From positions 62,001 to 126,000 of the forward strand of contig NZ_MAYH01000001.1 of the NCBI RefSeq assembly GCF_001684975.1: a stretch of DNA of 64,000 nucleotides. Direction: 5' to 3'. Source of the DNA: Chryseobacterium artocarpi (GTDB lineage: Bacteria; Bacteroidota; Bacteroidia; Flavobacteriales; Weeksellaceae). Every line of letters begins with the position of its first letter. Position 1 is the stretch's first letter. Under the pieces are notes generated by a model. It had not been told where the DNA came from, ran no database searches, and was given only the letters and a program-made list of their open reading frames with translations. Position numbers and translations under genes: made by a program. Positions 50,732 through 59,800 of the stretch are shown here, in pieces.

Positions 50732-52003
50732 ATGAATATAGAACAGTTTTATCCTCTATTTTTACAGGCAGATAAAGTAACCATCGATAGCCGAAAAATA
50801 GCCAGAAATGATATCTTTTTTGCCTTTTCCGGTGATAACTTTAATGCAGCTACACTTGCTGAAAAAGCAATAGATGATGGAGCATTAGCTGTAATTGTAG
50901 AGCAGCCGGAATTTGAAAATAAGGATAGAAATATCTTCTATGTTCCGTCCACTCTTGAATTCCTGCAACAATTATCGATTCACCACAGAAGTCAGCTGAA
51001 CATCCCTTTTATCGGGCTTACAGGAAGTAATGGTAAAACCACTACAAAAGAATTGATTCATGCCGTACTTTCAGAGAAGTTTAATGTGCAATATACTTTC
51101 GGAAATCTGAATAATCATATTGGAGTTCCATTGACTATTCTTTCCATCAAACCCGAGCATGAAATGGCTGTGATAGAAATGGGAGCCAATCACCAGAAAG
51201 AGATTGAATTCCTTTGTACAATCGCAAAACCGGATTTTGGATATATTACCAACTTTGGTAAAGCTCACCTAGAAGGCTTTGGAGGTTTTGAAGGTGTTAT
51301 TAAAGGAAAATCTGAACTTTATACTTATCTGAAAAATAATCATCAGACAATTGTTGTTAATGAAAATGATCCTATTCAGGTTGAAAAAACTGAAGGATAT
51401 TCACCTAAAATTACTTTCGGAAAAGAAGGGGCTGATTATAGCTTTGAATCTTTCTCAGAAGAGCATTTTGTAGGATTAATTTATCAGGGAGAAAAAGCAG
51501 TATCAAAACTAACAGGAGATTACAACTTTACCAATCTTTGTGTGGCAGCAAGTCTGGGTCTTCATTTCGGAATTAATTTTGAACAAATAAAACACGCTGT
51601 AGAACAGTATACCCCAACGAATATGCGTTCACAGGTTGTGAAAAAAGAAAACAGAACTTTGGTATTGGATACTTACAATGCTAATCCAAGTTCTATGACA
51701 GCTTCATTACATAACTTTGTTACATTTGAAGGCAGTAAAACCATAATTATTGGCGATATGCTGGAATTAGGTATTGAAAGTGAAAAAGAGCATCAGAATA
51801 TTTTAAAGCTGGCTCATGATCTTCATTTTGATGAAATTATCACTGTAGGAAATCATTTTAAGGCAGTTAATGCATCAGAGCTTGCTTTTGAAAATACAGC
51901 TCAACTTTCAGAATATCTGCAACAGCATAAAATTCAGTCAGAAAACATTTTATTGAAAGGTTCGAGAGGAATTGCGCTGGAAAAGGTAATAGATTTTATT
52001 TAG
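50732..52003 (+). CDS. murF: UDP-N-acetylmuramoyl-tripeptide--D-alanyl-D-alanine ligase
   Basis: The protein has 423 aa from the ATG at 50732; the open frame extends upstream through gldJ, but no homology is seen there. VTIDSRKIARNDIFFAFSG (16-34) is the MurF N-terminal UDP-binding unit. The ATP-binding P-loop is GLTGSNGKTTTKEL (95-108). MAVIEMGANHQKEIEFL and ITNFGKAHLEGFG follow, as does DTYNANPSSM in the C-terminal domain. It adds D-Ala-D-Ala to the UDP-MurNAc-tripeptide. Its last 8 bp overlap the convergent NUDIX gene. Confidence 0.95.
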   Translation: MNIEQFYPLFLQADKVTIDSRKIARNDIFFAFSGDNFNAATLAEKAIDDGALAVIVEQPEFENKDRNIFYVPSTLEFLQQLSIHHRSQLNIPFIGLTGSNGKTTTKELIHAVLSEKFNVQYTFGNLNNHIGVPLTILSIKPEHEMAVIEMGANHQKEIEFLCTIAKPDFGYITNFGKAHLEGFGGFEGVIKGKSELYTYLKNNHQTIVVNENDPIQVEKTEGYSPKITFGKEGADYSFESFSEEHFVGLIYQGEKAVSKLTGDYNFTNLCVAASLGLHFGINFEQIKHAVEQYTPTNMRSQVVKKENRTLVLDTYNANPSSMTASLHNFVTFEGSKTIIIGDMLELGIESEKEHQNILKLAHDLHFDEIITVGNHFKAVNASELAFENTAQLSEYLQQHKIQSENILLKGSRGIALEKVIDFI

Positions 52004-52607
52004 CCTTTGACTCCCAAAATTCCTTTACAATAAGCTTAATATTTTTGAATGTGCTTGGGAAAACTTCATCCTTAATCTGGGCGGTGTTTTTCCAGGCAAC
52101 TTCAGTAATTCCTTCTTCAATCTGTGGTTTGGAAGTATCTTCACCACTGAAATTCATTTCAAACCAATGTGTACATTTTAAGATTTTTTCTCCATTTCTT
52201 TCAATGTAAATATGATAAGTCGTATTAATGAATTCCACAAGTTCTACATCTTTCAATCCGGTTTCTTCTTCTATTTCCCTTACCGCAGACTCTTCTCTGG
52301 ATTCTCCTTTTTCCATTTTACCTTTAGGAAGGTCCCATTTTCCTAGTCTTTTGATAAAAAGCATTCTTCCGTCAGGATTATTCACAAGACCACCTGCAGC
52401 TTCTATGATTCTGAAAAGATTCTGAAATTCATGCCAGATTTCATCAATATTTTCACCATAAACATTAAGCTCGTTTACAGACGTATTTTCTAAAAGATCC
52501 AATGCAATCTCTAAAGTTGTGAAGCTTTCATACTCAAGGTTTTTTTCAAGTCCTTCAGGATGCTTAGAAATCAATAATTTTTTTTCGTTCACAAAAACTT
52601 TATACAT
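51996..52607 (-). CDS. NUDIX hydrolase
   Basis: The protein has 203 aa. The NUDIX box is complete: GKMEKGESREESAVREIEEE (about 117-136) then TGL, with the metal-binding RE-x-x-EE core. The preceding strand KRLGKWDLPKGK leads into it. The N-terminal 80 residues (MYKVFVNEKKLLISK onward) form an extra domain typical for this Bacteroidota subfamily. The family hydrolyses nucleoside diphosphates linked to another group; the substrate is unknown. A TATATTTG element lies at 52710-52703, about 95 nt upstream. Confidence 0.9.
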   Translation of the reverse strand: MYKVFVNEKKLLISKHPEGLEKNLEYESFTTLEIALDLLENTSVNELNVYGENIDEIWHEFQNLFRIIEAAGGLVNNPDGRMLFIKRLGKWDLPKGKMEKGESREESAVREIEEETGLKDVELVEFINTTYHIYIERNGEKILKCTHWFEMNFSGEDTSKPQIEEGITEVAWKNTAQIKDEVFPSTFKNIKLIVKEFWESKAK

Positions 52608-52996
52608 ATCAGAAATTTATAGTTAATATTGATCTTAGGGGTAATAATTTGAAGGCGTGAAAACAGGTTGCTTTTATTACGCTTTCTACTATAATTTACT
52701 CGCAAATATATCAAATTATAGGAAGAAAACCCCTTAATTGACTAGCTTTATTTTCAAAGTGCCTTTTAATGAAACCAAAACTCTTTCTGGAAAAAATAGA
52801 TCCACTGGTTAAATAGTCTTCCAAGCCGGATTTCGATTCTAAAAAATATATAAGTTTCTTATGGTTTATCACTTATTTTTTTTCAGTTGTGTATTCTCTC
52901 TTTAAAAGTATGCTTTAGGTGATGTCTTTGTGGTTTTTTTTTATAATTTTGTTGTTATAGTAAACAATTGTAAGAATTTAAATACAAAATAAAAAA
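52608..52996. other. Gene-free stretch between divergent promoters
   Basis: No coding frame is supported. It holds the minus-strand element TATATTTG (52710-52703) for the NUDIX gene and a plus-strand TAATTTTG (52944-52951) about 45 nt before the SRPBCC gene. Between them nothing is recognised. Confidence 0.45.
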
Positions 52997-53386
52997 ATGA
53001 ATTTAGAAGGACGAAAAATTATTGTCAATAAATCATCTAAAGAGCTAACTGAATTATTGAAAACACCGGAAAATTATAAAGATTTTATGCCGGATGGTCT
53101 TCAGAAGTTTGAAACAAGAGATAACGGATTTAAATTCGGATTACAGGGAATGCCGGAAATCGCTTTGAAAATAGATGAAGTAGATGATCAGAAAGCTGTT
53201 TTGAAGTCTGCAAGCTCAAGCCTTGATTTTTCATTAACAGCAACTTTAAATCCTATCAATGAAAACCAGACTGAAGTTCAGATGTTGTTTGAAGGGAAAT
53301 TCAATCCGTTCATCAAAATGATGGTAGAAAAGCCATTACAGAACTTTATCAATACATTGACAGATAAGATCGAAGCTTATAAATAA
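52997..53386 (+). CDS. SRPBCC/START-like protein
   Basis: The protein has 129 aa. The pattern of a helix-grip fold is visible: MNLEGRKIIVNKSSKELTEL (first strand and helix), KDFMPDGLQKFE, GFKFGLQGMPEIALKI, LDFSLTATLNPI and the long C-terminal helix MMVEKPLQNFINTLTDKIEAY. Members bind hydrophobic ligands or modulate other proteins; the ligand is unknown. It is a single-gene unit closed by a terminator. Confidence 0.75.
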   Translation: MNLEGRKIIVNKSSKELTELLKTPENYKDFMPDGLQKFETRDNGFKFGLQGMPEIALKIDEVDDQKAVLKSASSSLDFSLTATLNPINENQTEVQMLFEGKFNPFIKMMVEKPLQNFINTLTDKIEAYK

Positions 53387-53391
53387 TAAAT

Positions 53392-53420
53392 AAAAAACCT
53401 TCAAAATTGAAGGTTTTTTT
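53392..53420 (+). terminator. Terminator behind the SRPBCC gene
   Basis: AAAAAACCTTCAA / TTGAAGGTTTTTT, followed by a T-run. It may also serve the convergent anmK gene. Confidence 0.85.
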
Positions 53421-53442
53421 ATGTTTTAAATAGAGTGTTATT

Positions 53443-54486
53443 TTAAGCAATAATACCTGAGCTATGGTTGGATGTACTTCCTGTAGTTGAGGACAGAACA
53501 TTCATTTCATTTTGTATTCTTAAAACACCCATAAACGCAAAGATCAGAGCTTCTTTGTATTCCACAATGTCTTTTTCCGGAATGATGATCTCAGAAGTAG
53601 TCTTTTCCTTTATTTTTTCAATTAAAAAAGCATTAAAAGCACCGCCTCCGGTTATCAATATATCTTTGATATTATTCTGATTGATAACAGCTGAAATTTG
53701 CTGAGCTACATGTTCTGTGAATGTGGCTAAAGAATCAAAAGTATCAATGTTGGTAAGCTTAGGGAAAATGTGTTCATTGCACCATTCTATACCCAGAGAT
53801 TTAGGATGTTGCTGCTTATAAAAGTCTAAAGAATTAAGCTGGTTTAATAGAATTTCATTTACTTTTCCTTTTCTTGCCAGATTTCCGTTTTCGTCAAAAT
53901 TTTTATCTAATTGTTGAGCAAGATGGTTCAAAACGATATTCACAGGAGCTATATCAAAAGCAATTCTTTTATCATTTAACTTTAATGATATATTTGAAAA
54001 ACCTCCCAGATTAAGACAGGCACCATACTCTGAAAAAAGCAGTTCGTCACCTATAGGAACCAACGGAGCTCCGTTTCCTTCCATTAGAACATCCTGGCTT
54101 CTGAAATCATAAATTACAGGGACATTAGTTTCTAATTTAATTGCTCTTCCATCTCCAATCTGAAGAGTGAACTTTCTTTGTGGCTGATGGAATATGGTAT
54201 GACCGTGAGATGCAATAAGGTCTATGTGCTCAAGCTGATGTCTTGTTGTAAATTCTTTGACCTGCTTACCCAAATAAAAACCATATTCAGAATTAAGGGC
54301 TAAAAGATCAGGAGCAGAAAGGTGAATAGAATTTCTAAGCTTATTTTCCCAGTCAGTGGAGTAGGATATGGTCTCTGATTTTATGATTCGGAAAGCCCAT
54401 TGTTCTTTTTTCTTAAATTCAGCAAAGCAAATATCCAGACCGTCCAGGCTTGTTCCTGACATTAGTCCAATGGCAAGGGTTTTCAT
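53443..54486 (-). CDS. anmK: Anhydro-N-acetylmuramic acid kinase
   Basis: The protein has 347 aa, close to the usual ~370. GLMSGTSLDGLD (7-18) is the phosphate-binding signature; ASHGHTIFHQP carries the catalytic region, RSQDVLMEGNGAPLVPIGD the substrate loop, LNLGGFSNIS and ITGGGAFNAFL the sugar-kinase ATPase motifs. It phosphorylates 1,6-anhydro-MurNAc released from recycled cell wall to MurNAc-6-phosphate. It is the last gene of a three-gene unit with lptC and an outer-membrane protein (11 bp behind lptC). Confidence 0.94.
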   Translation of the reverse strand: MKTLAIGLMSGTSLDGLDICFAEFKKKEQWAFRIIKSETISYSTDWENKLRNSIHLSAPDLLALNSEYGFYLGKQVKEFTTRHQLEHIDLIASHGHTIFHQPQRKFTLQIGDGRAIKLETNVPVIYDFRSQDVLMEGNGAPLVPIGDELLFSEYGACLNLGGFSNISLKLNDKRIAFDIAPVNIVLNHLAQQLDKNFDENGNLARKGKVNEILLNQLNSLDFYKQQHPKSLGIEWCNEHIFPKLTNIDTFDSLATFTEHVAQQISAVINQNNIKDILITGGGAFNAFLIEKIKEKTTSEIIIPEKDIVEYKEALIFAFMGVLRIQNEMNVLSSTTGSTSNHSSGIIA

Positions 54487-54497
54487 GGTAAAGAAGT

Positions 54498-55088
54498 TTA
54501 TTTTTTCTTCTCGGAAATCCTTTTAGAATTAAAGTCCCCGGTGTTGTTATAAAAAGTATACTCAGAAAAATCATCTTTGGCTGTCATTCCATTAGCTCCT
54601 ACCAATGTAGAACCGTCTTCCATGGTTACATATACTGTATCCTTGGTGTAGATTCTTTTCTTTCTCTGATCCCAATAGATGGTCTGCATAGCAAATTTTT
54701 GTCCCTCGTTTGTTGTAATTCTTACGTCGCCTTTAGCTTCATAGAATTTCTTATATTCAAAAATACGGGCGTATTTTGCTGTGATCTTTCCAGGAACTTT
54801 TGGTTTCTTTTTATCGAAGAATTCGATATTGATTCCTTTTCTTGCGACAACGTAAGGGCTGTCTATTAACTCGTATTTTTCGATAATAGGAGCCTTTGCT
54901 TTTAAAGTTACAAAACCGGAATCACGCTGCACGATGTCAGCATTATTGATGATCTGTGAAGGGAAATTTTTACTTTGATTTCCATTTCTCTTGGTAAGAT
55001 CTTCCTCACAGGATGTCAATATAAAAAATATAGCACAACTAAAAAGGCATGCTATATTTTTATATGATATTTTTTTTGAAAAGTTCAT
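54498..55088 (-). CDS. lptC: LptC-like lipopolysaccharide export protein (lipoprotein)
   Basis: The protein has 196 aa. The signal ends FFILTSC, giving a lipoprotein form typical of Bacteroidota LptC rather than the membrane-helix form of E. coli. The mature part is the OstA-like beta-jellyroll: GFVTLKAKAPIIEKYE, ITAKYARIFEYKKFYEAKG, DVRITTNEGQKFAMQTIYWD and LVGANGMTAKDDFSEYTF, which matches the LptC/LptA fold. It receives LPS from the inner-membrane ABC transporter and passes it to LptA. It starts on the last base of the upstream gene (TAATG overlap). Confidence 0.88.
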   Translation of the reverse strand: MNFSKKISYKNIACLFSCAIFFILTSCEEDLTKRNGNQSKNFPSQIINNADIVQRDSGFVTLKAKAPIIEKYELIDSPYVVARKGINIEFFDKKKPKVPGKITAKYARIFEYKKFYEAKGDVRITTNEGQKFAMQTIYWDQRKKRIYTKDTVYVTMEDGSTLVGANGMTAKDDFSEYTFYNNTGDFNSKRISEKKK

Positions 55089-56368
55089 TAGTTATAAAGT
55101 GACTTTCTGAACCATTTATCAGCAAAATTGAAGCCGACTCTCAGGTTGATAAAGTTTTGGTTGATCAGGTTATTCTTAACAGTACCTCTTTTACCTACTT
55201 CTACTCCTATTTCAAGACCACTCATTCTGGTAATACTACTGTTTTTGAACGGAAGCATTACTCCGGCTGAGATACCAAATTTATTAATGTTGGTTCCATC
55301 TATTTTTAAGTTTCCTTTCTCATAGAAAGCACCATATCTATAGATTACTCTTGAGAAGTAACTTCTGAAGTTGTTGTAGTTTGGCAAATACCATCCTCCG
55401 GCAGAAACTCTGTAAGTATCCTGTAGATTAAAAGTATCTCCGAAATAAGAGATGTTTTCTCCTTTTTTATAATCAAGCTGTCCGGAAAGGAACCAGTGAT
55501 TTTCACTTCCATATCCTACACCCACGGATGCCTGTAAAGGAATAAGGTTTTTAGATTTTACATCCTGTTGGTCAATGATGCTGATGTCAGTTTTAGTTCC
55601 GGCTGTCGGATCACTATATCTGTATGTACTGTTGGTATACTCAGTTATCATATTGCTGGTATTTCCAAATGTAGCAGTAGCACCAATCGTTAACTTCTTA
55701 TCAGTACGTGTATTAAGCTTCTGGTAGCTGGTACCTAACGTGAAGTTGAAGTTTCTTACTCTGTTTTTGGTTTCAAAACCGTTTACATATTCAGCGTTTG
55801 AAGCACGGAACTCAGTAAGGTCATAAAGATCACCAAAGTATAAGTTTGCTCTTGCCCCAACTGAAAACTCCTGATTGATTTTGTAAGACAAAGCTACGGC
55901 AGCAGTATTTATTGTACCACTTCCTTTAAACCCGTTTTGATAAAAAACAGATTCTTTTTGATCTTCAGTTACAATATCATAGCTTTTTGAGCTGTATGGC
56001 TGATAGGTAAGTCCCATTTTGATTTTCGAAGAAATAGGAAATGCCAGAGATATATTAGAAAGATACGTAGAATGCTTTGTAGATTTCATATCGTTGAGGT
56101 TCGATTTGAAATAATTGTTTTCGTTGGTAGCTTCCAGTCTGATACTTGTCAATTCGAAGTTAGCGTTGTTTGCAGGGTTTGCAAAGTTGAAACTACTGGT
56201 AAAATCACTTATAAAAGCAGTAGATATACCTCCCATGGAAGCAGTTTCGATCGTATTATCATATTTTACATCTCCAATTCCATATTTTGCATAGGGAGAG
56301 TTACTTAGACTCTGTGCATTCAGAAAATAGCCTACTGATATGAATGATACTACAAAGATTTTTTTCAT
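55088..56368 (-). CDS. Outer-membrane beta-barrel protein (FadL-like)
   Basis: The protein has 426 aa. A signal peptide (about 1-18, ending NAQS) is followed by YAKYGIGDV and ETASMGGISTAF (about 27-50), a start that resembles the PorV/FadL-type barrels. Alternating beta strands run to the C-terminus (NLRVGFNFADKWFRKSLY). Its gene overlaps lptC by one base, and both are co-transcribed with anmK. The specific role is not known; a part in LPS or lipid traffic fits the neighbours but is inference. Confidence 0.78.
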   Translation of the reverse strand: MKKIFVVSFISVGYFLNAQSLSNSPYAKYGIGDVKYDNTIETASMGGISTAFISDFTSSFNFANPANNANFELTSIRLEATNENNYFKSNLNDMKSTKHSTYLSNISLAFPISSKIKMGLTYQPYSSKSYDIVTEDQKESVFYQNGFKGSGTINTAAVALSYKINQEFSVGARANLYFGDLYDLTEFRASNAEYVNGFETKNRVRNFNFTLGTSYQKLNTRTDKKLTIGATATFGNTSNMITEYTNSTYRYSDPTAGTKTDISIIDQQDVKSKNLIPLQASVGVGYGSENHWFLSGQLDYKKGENISYFGDTFNLQDTYRVSAGGWYLPNYNNFRSYFSRVIYRYGAFYEKGNLKIDGTNINKFGISAGVMLPFKNSSITRMSGLEIGVEVGKRGTVKNNLINQNFINLRVGFNFADKWFRKSLYN

Positions 56369-56683
56369 TCTTTATTTTTAAAACAATGCGCAAATATCTT
56401 AAATATTAATGAATTGTAAAAATTATATGTGGTTAAAGTTTGTTAAGGGCTGATATAATGGGGAATTTTTGTCTTTATAGACAAATTAATGGTAATTGTG
56501 AATCATTGGTTTATGCTGTTTGCCATCTTTTATAATTCACTATTTACATTGATGTTAATCACATATAATCAACATGTTTCATTTGTGAATTTATTTTATT
56601 TATCTGTTCATTATTGATTTTACATAGCAAAAATTGACAACTGACCATTCCAGAATTTATTCCCTATTTCTTATCTTTGAAAC
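56369..56683. other. Gene-free stretch between divergent genes
   Basis: No coding frame is supported. It holds a short inverted repeat TTTGTC-TTTATA-GACAAA (56468-56485) and, at the right end, the TATCTTTG element of holB. Otherwise nothing is recognised. Confidence 0.45.
56672..56679 (+). promoter_or_regulatory. -7 promoter element of holB
   Basis: TATCTTTG matches TAnnTTTG and ends 4 nt before the ATG at 56684. No well-spaced -33 motif. Confidence 0.45.
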
Positions 56684-57802
56684 ATGAATTGGGAAAATAT
56701 CGCCGGACAGGAGAATCTTAAAAAACTTCTTAGAGAAAGCATTGCCGAAAACAGAGTAAGCCATGCCCAACTTTTTGTAGGAAAGGAGGGATATGGAACA
56801 TTGCCCATGGTACTGGCATATGCAAAAGAGATTCTAAGCCAGGAAAATGAACATGCTGCTTCAAAGATTGAGCATCTGAACCATTTGGACTTACATTTCA
56901 GTTTTCCTGTTTTTACAGATAATAAAAATTCCTTAAGTAAAAATAAATTTGATGAATTCCGGGAAATGATTCTTGCCTCATCTTATGCAAGCTATGATGA
57001 CTGGACAGCTTTTCTGGAGTCAGAAAATAAACAGCTTTTTATCTCCGCAGATGAAATTGATGATCAGAATCAGAAATTTTCATTAAAAAGCTACGAAGGA
57101 GGAACGAAAATTCTTATCGTATGGAGAGCTGACAAAATGAATATTGCGGCATCAAACAAGTTCTTAAAATTTTTAGAAGAACCACCGGCAAAAACCATTA
57201 TTCTTCTTACTGCTGAAAGTACCAATGATATTCTTCCGACTATTCTTTCGAGAACACAAGTAGTGGAAATTCCAAGAATCAATGATGAAGACCTTGAAGA
57301 ATACTTAAAAAAGAATCTTGCAGTTACAGATGATAAAGTAAGAGAGATTGTTCATGAAGCCCAGGGGAATCTTAATGAAGCTATAAAATTGTTGAATTCG
57401 GGAGATAAAAGCAACGAATTTGAAAAACTGTTTGTACAGTGGGTACGTGACGCTTTTATGGTAAAAAAGAAACCTGAATATCTCAGAAGTATCATTTTCT
57501 GGGCAAGAGAAATAGCAGGATGGAACAGAGAAAAGCAAAAGAACTTTTTAAACTATTGCTCTGAAATTTTCAGGCTTGCATTGCTTCAGAATTATCAGTC
57601 GGAAAACCTTGTCTATAAAAAGATCAATGCGAACGGGTTCAATTGGGCTGGTTTTTCAAAGTTTATCAGTGGTGCTAATATTGAAAGTATTCTGGAAGAA
57701 ATCAATACAGCAGATCTGCATCTTACCCGAAACGGTAATCCTAAAATAGTATGGACAGATCTTGGAATAAAGCTCTCAAGATATATTCATAAAAGTACAT
57801 AA
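56684..57802 (+). CDS. holB: DNA polymerase III subunit delta'
   Basis: The protein has 372 aa. The opening WENIAGQENLKKLLRESIA (2-20) and RVSHAQLFVGKEGYGTLPM (about 24-42) match clamp-loader AAA+ proteins. The P-loop position reads GKEGYGTL without GKT/S, so ATP hydrolysis is lost, as in delta' of E. coli. The sensor regions KSYEGGTKILIVWRADKMN and ASNKFLKFLEEPPAKTIILL (about 158-177) with LSRTQVVEIP follow. It builds the clamp loader that puts the beta clamp on DNA. It is transcribed alone and closed by a terminator. Confidence 0.92.
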   Translation: MNWENIAGQENLKKLLRESIAENRVSHAQLFVGKEGYGTLPMVLAYAKEILSQENEHAASKIEHLNHLDLHFSFPVFTDNKNSLSKNKFDEFREMILASSYASYDDWTAFLESENKQLFISADEIDDQNQKFSLKSYEGGTKILIVWRADKMNIAASNKFLKFLEEPPAKTIILLTAESTNDILPTILSRTQVVEIPRINDEDLEEYLKKNLAVTDDKVREIVHEAQGNLNEAIKLLNSGDKSNEFEKLFVQWVRDAFMVKKKPEYLRSIIFWAREIAGWNREKQKNFLNYCSEIFRLALLQNYQSENLVYKKINANGFNWAGFSKFISGANIESILEEINTADLHLTRNGNPKIVWTDLGIKLSRYIHKST

Positions 57803-57807
57803 AATAT

Positions 57808-57836
57808 AAAACTCCGGATATTTTCCGGAGTTTTTT
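57808..57836 (+). terminator. Terminator behind holB
   Basis: AAAACTCCGG / CCGGAGTTTT stem followed by TTGTTTTTT. Confidence 0.88.
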
Positions 57837-57955
57837 GTTTTTTTGAGATAATTAAAATAAGCTGTTTTCTTATCCTTAGCTGTTTTTTATCTATTTCTGA
57901 GCATTCATGACTGAGTGAAATGCCTTTGCAATCAAAATTTTTTTCAAGTTCAAAT

Positions 57956-59065
57956 TTATTTGTGGGCTTTTAACGATGCCTGAAACTCCTGAAGTTCTTT
58001 TTCCATAAAATCAGGATTGTTGAGCTGTTTCCTCATAGATTTAATATTACCAATAGTGCTTTCAACAGCCAATCTGAACCACGGAAACTCCTGGCTTAAA
58101 GAAGTAAGTTTTGCCAGTGCTCTTATTGGGGTTTCAGACTGCGATAAATGCACAGCATGTTCATACCTGAAAACAGGACAATAGTAATATTCTTCAGCAA
58201 CATAGTCCCATGTAATATCATCTGCCTCTGTATTCATCAGATAGAGCATAGCGAAAATGGAAGAATCTGTGTAACCTTTAGAAAATTTAAAACAATCAAA
58301 AACAGATTCCGTATCCTCTCGGTTTATTTTTTTATCAAGTACTTCATGAAATATTTGATGAGAAAGCTCTTTTTCCGAGTGATTTCCTACTATATGAAGA
58401 AGTGTTGCATATTCTACTTTTACAGAGTCATCGTCAGGGTTATCATGATATGCCGTTTCAATATATTCCCTTGCGGCAGCATTATCAAGTAATGTTCGGT
58501 GAAGTTTTGACAGAGAAACAAGTTCTTCTTTAGTAAAATGTCTTTTATCAGACATATTTTTCTCAAAATATTGAAGAGCTTTTTTAGGATAGCGGTCTTT
58601 CACAAACCTTTCAATCACCTGCCAGTGTTCCAGTTTCTCAAATTGTGAGTGATCCCAAAAACGATAAAACAATGATATACGATCCCATTTTGATTGAATT
58701 CCTTTCCATTCATTGAAAAGTTCTTTATATGCTTGATGCGGAGCGATACTCTGATCTCTATCATCCTTAATATCTATGCTGATGTCAATATCAGGATCAG
58801 AATAATACCGTCTGAAACCTTCAACAATTTCCAGATCAAAACGATTACCATCTTCATGTATAAGCGGAGCAGTAGTTTCTTCAGTTACAGCAATACTTTT
58901 TTCAGCTGATGGAGAATTTGTTACTTCAGCTATTGGAGTCGTTTTTTCTTTTGATGAAATAGGAATCTCTTCAGCCTGAAAATCATTTTGAGGAGGATCA
59001 TTTTTAAAAATTACTTCATTTGTTTGTTTTTTTTTCCTCTTGAAAAGGAAGTCAAATAAGCCCAT
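57956..59065 (-). CDS. Cytoplasmic protein of unknown function with repeat-like helices
   Basis: The protein has 369 aa without signal peptide. Residues 1-80 are low in structure: a basic start (MGLFDFLFKRKKKQ) then a Thr/Glu/Pro-rich linker. Residues 95-365 are largely helical with pairs of Leu/Tyr-rich helices such as AYKELFNEWKGIQSKWDRIS, AREYIETAYHDNPDDDSVKV and YATLLHIVG, resembling degenerate TPR-like repeats. No known catalytic motif is seen. It stands alone, divergent from the TetR gene. Confidence 0.6.
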   Translation of the reverse strand: MGLFDFLFKRKKKQTNEVIFKNDPPQNDFQAEEIPISSKEKTTPIAEVTNSPSAEKSIAVTEETTAPLIHEDGNRFDLEIVEGFRRYYSDPDIDISIDIKDDRDQSIAPHQAYKELFNEWKGIQSKWDRISLFYRFWDHSQFEKLEHWQVIERFVKDRYPKKALQYFEKNMSDKRHFTKEELVSLSKLHRTLLDNAAAREYIETAYHDNPDDDSVKVEYATLLHIVGNHSEKELSHQIFHEVLDKKINREDTESVFDCFKFSKGYTDSSIFAMLYLMNTEADDITWDYVAEEYYYCPVFRYEHAVHLSQSETPIRALAKLTSLSQEFPWFRLAVESTIGNIKSMRKQLNNPDFMEKELQEFQASLKAHK

Positions 59066-59111
59066 ATAACTAGTTTTCTGTAAATATAAATTAAATCTTC
59101 ATTAAATAATC

Positions 59112-59151
59112 AATCAATCGTTTGATTTTATAAAGAAGTTGTGTAAATTTG
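59112..59151 (+). promoter_or_regulatory. Promoter and probable TetR operator of the efflux operon
   Basis: TTG (59122-59124), 19 nt, TAAATTTG (59144-59151) is a full promoter match. A perfect inverted repeat AATCAA-TCGT-TTGATT (59112-59127) covers the -33 element, where a repressor would block it. The start codon is 22 nt after the -7 element. Confidence 0.6.
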
Positions 59152-59173
59152 CAGCCTGAAAAATGGAAGTGAT

Positions 59174-59800
59174 ATGATTTCAAAAGAAGAAAATATATTA
59201 TTTGCTGCAGAAAAGCTCTTTGCAGAAAAGGGATTTGATGGAACTTCTACAAGAGAAATATCCAAGGCGGCGAATGTAAATATCTCGATGATCTCTTACT
59301 ATTTTGGATCAAAAGAAAAACTTTATGAAAAATTAGTTGAATACAGAATGAATGAAGGACAGTTTTTCTCAAGAGATATCGTGGAAAGAACCGACCTTAA
59401 TGACTGGCAGAAAATTGAAAAAATAATAGATCAGTTTTCAAACAGAATAAGAACACAGAAATGCTTTTACAGGATTATGCAGCGTGAACAGCTTCACACA
59501 GACAATCCTCAGATTGTAGCATTTTTGAAAGAGACCAAAATGTCATTTCTTTCTATGTATTCCAGAATACTGGAAAGCGGATTGAAAAGTGGCGTTTTTA
59601 CAAAAAATCCTCCTATTTACCTGCTTCATTCTACGATAAGCGGAACTCTTTTTTATGCATTCAATGCCAAAGAAATGTACAAGGAATTCCTAAATGATAC
59701 AGATGATGAGGATACTTTTGACGAAAAATTTTATACAGAACTTAATAGACATATAAAACATTTACTAAAAGACCTTTTAGGTTATGAAGAGAATAAATAA
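59174..59800 (+). CDS. TetR-family transcriptional regulator
   Basis: The protein has 208 aa. The DNA-binding domain is at the N-terminus: ILFAAEKLFAEKGFDGTSTR (helix 1 and turn), EISKAANVNISMISYYFGSK (helix-turn-helix, about 29-48) and EKLYEKLVEY. The C-terminal part is a helical ligand-binding domain with Cys68-region QKCFYRIMQREQL. It most likely represses the efflux operon it heads, and binds an exported compound. The tolC-like gene starts 17 bp before its stop codon. Confidence 0.9.
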   Translation: MISKEENILFAAEKLFAEKGFDGTSTREISKAANVNISMISYYFGSKEKLYEKLVEYRMNEGQFFSRDIVERTDLNDWQKIEKIIDQFSNRIRTQKCFYRIMQREQLHTDNPQIVAFLKETKMSFLSMYSRILESGLKSGVFTKNPPIYLLHSTISGTLFYAFNAKEMYKEFLNDTDDEDTFDEKFYTELNRHIKHLLKDLLGYEENK

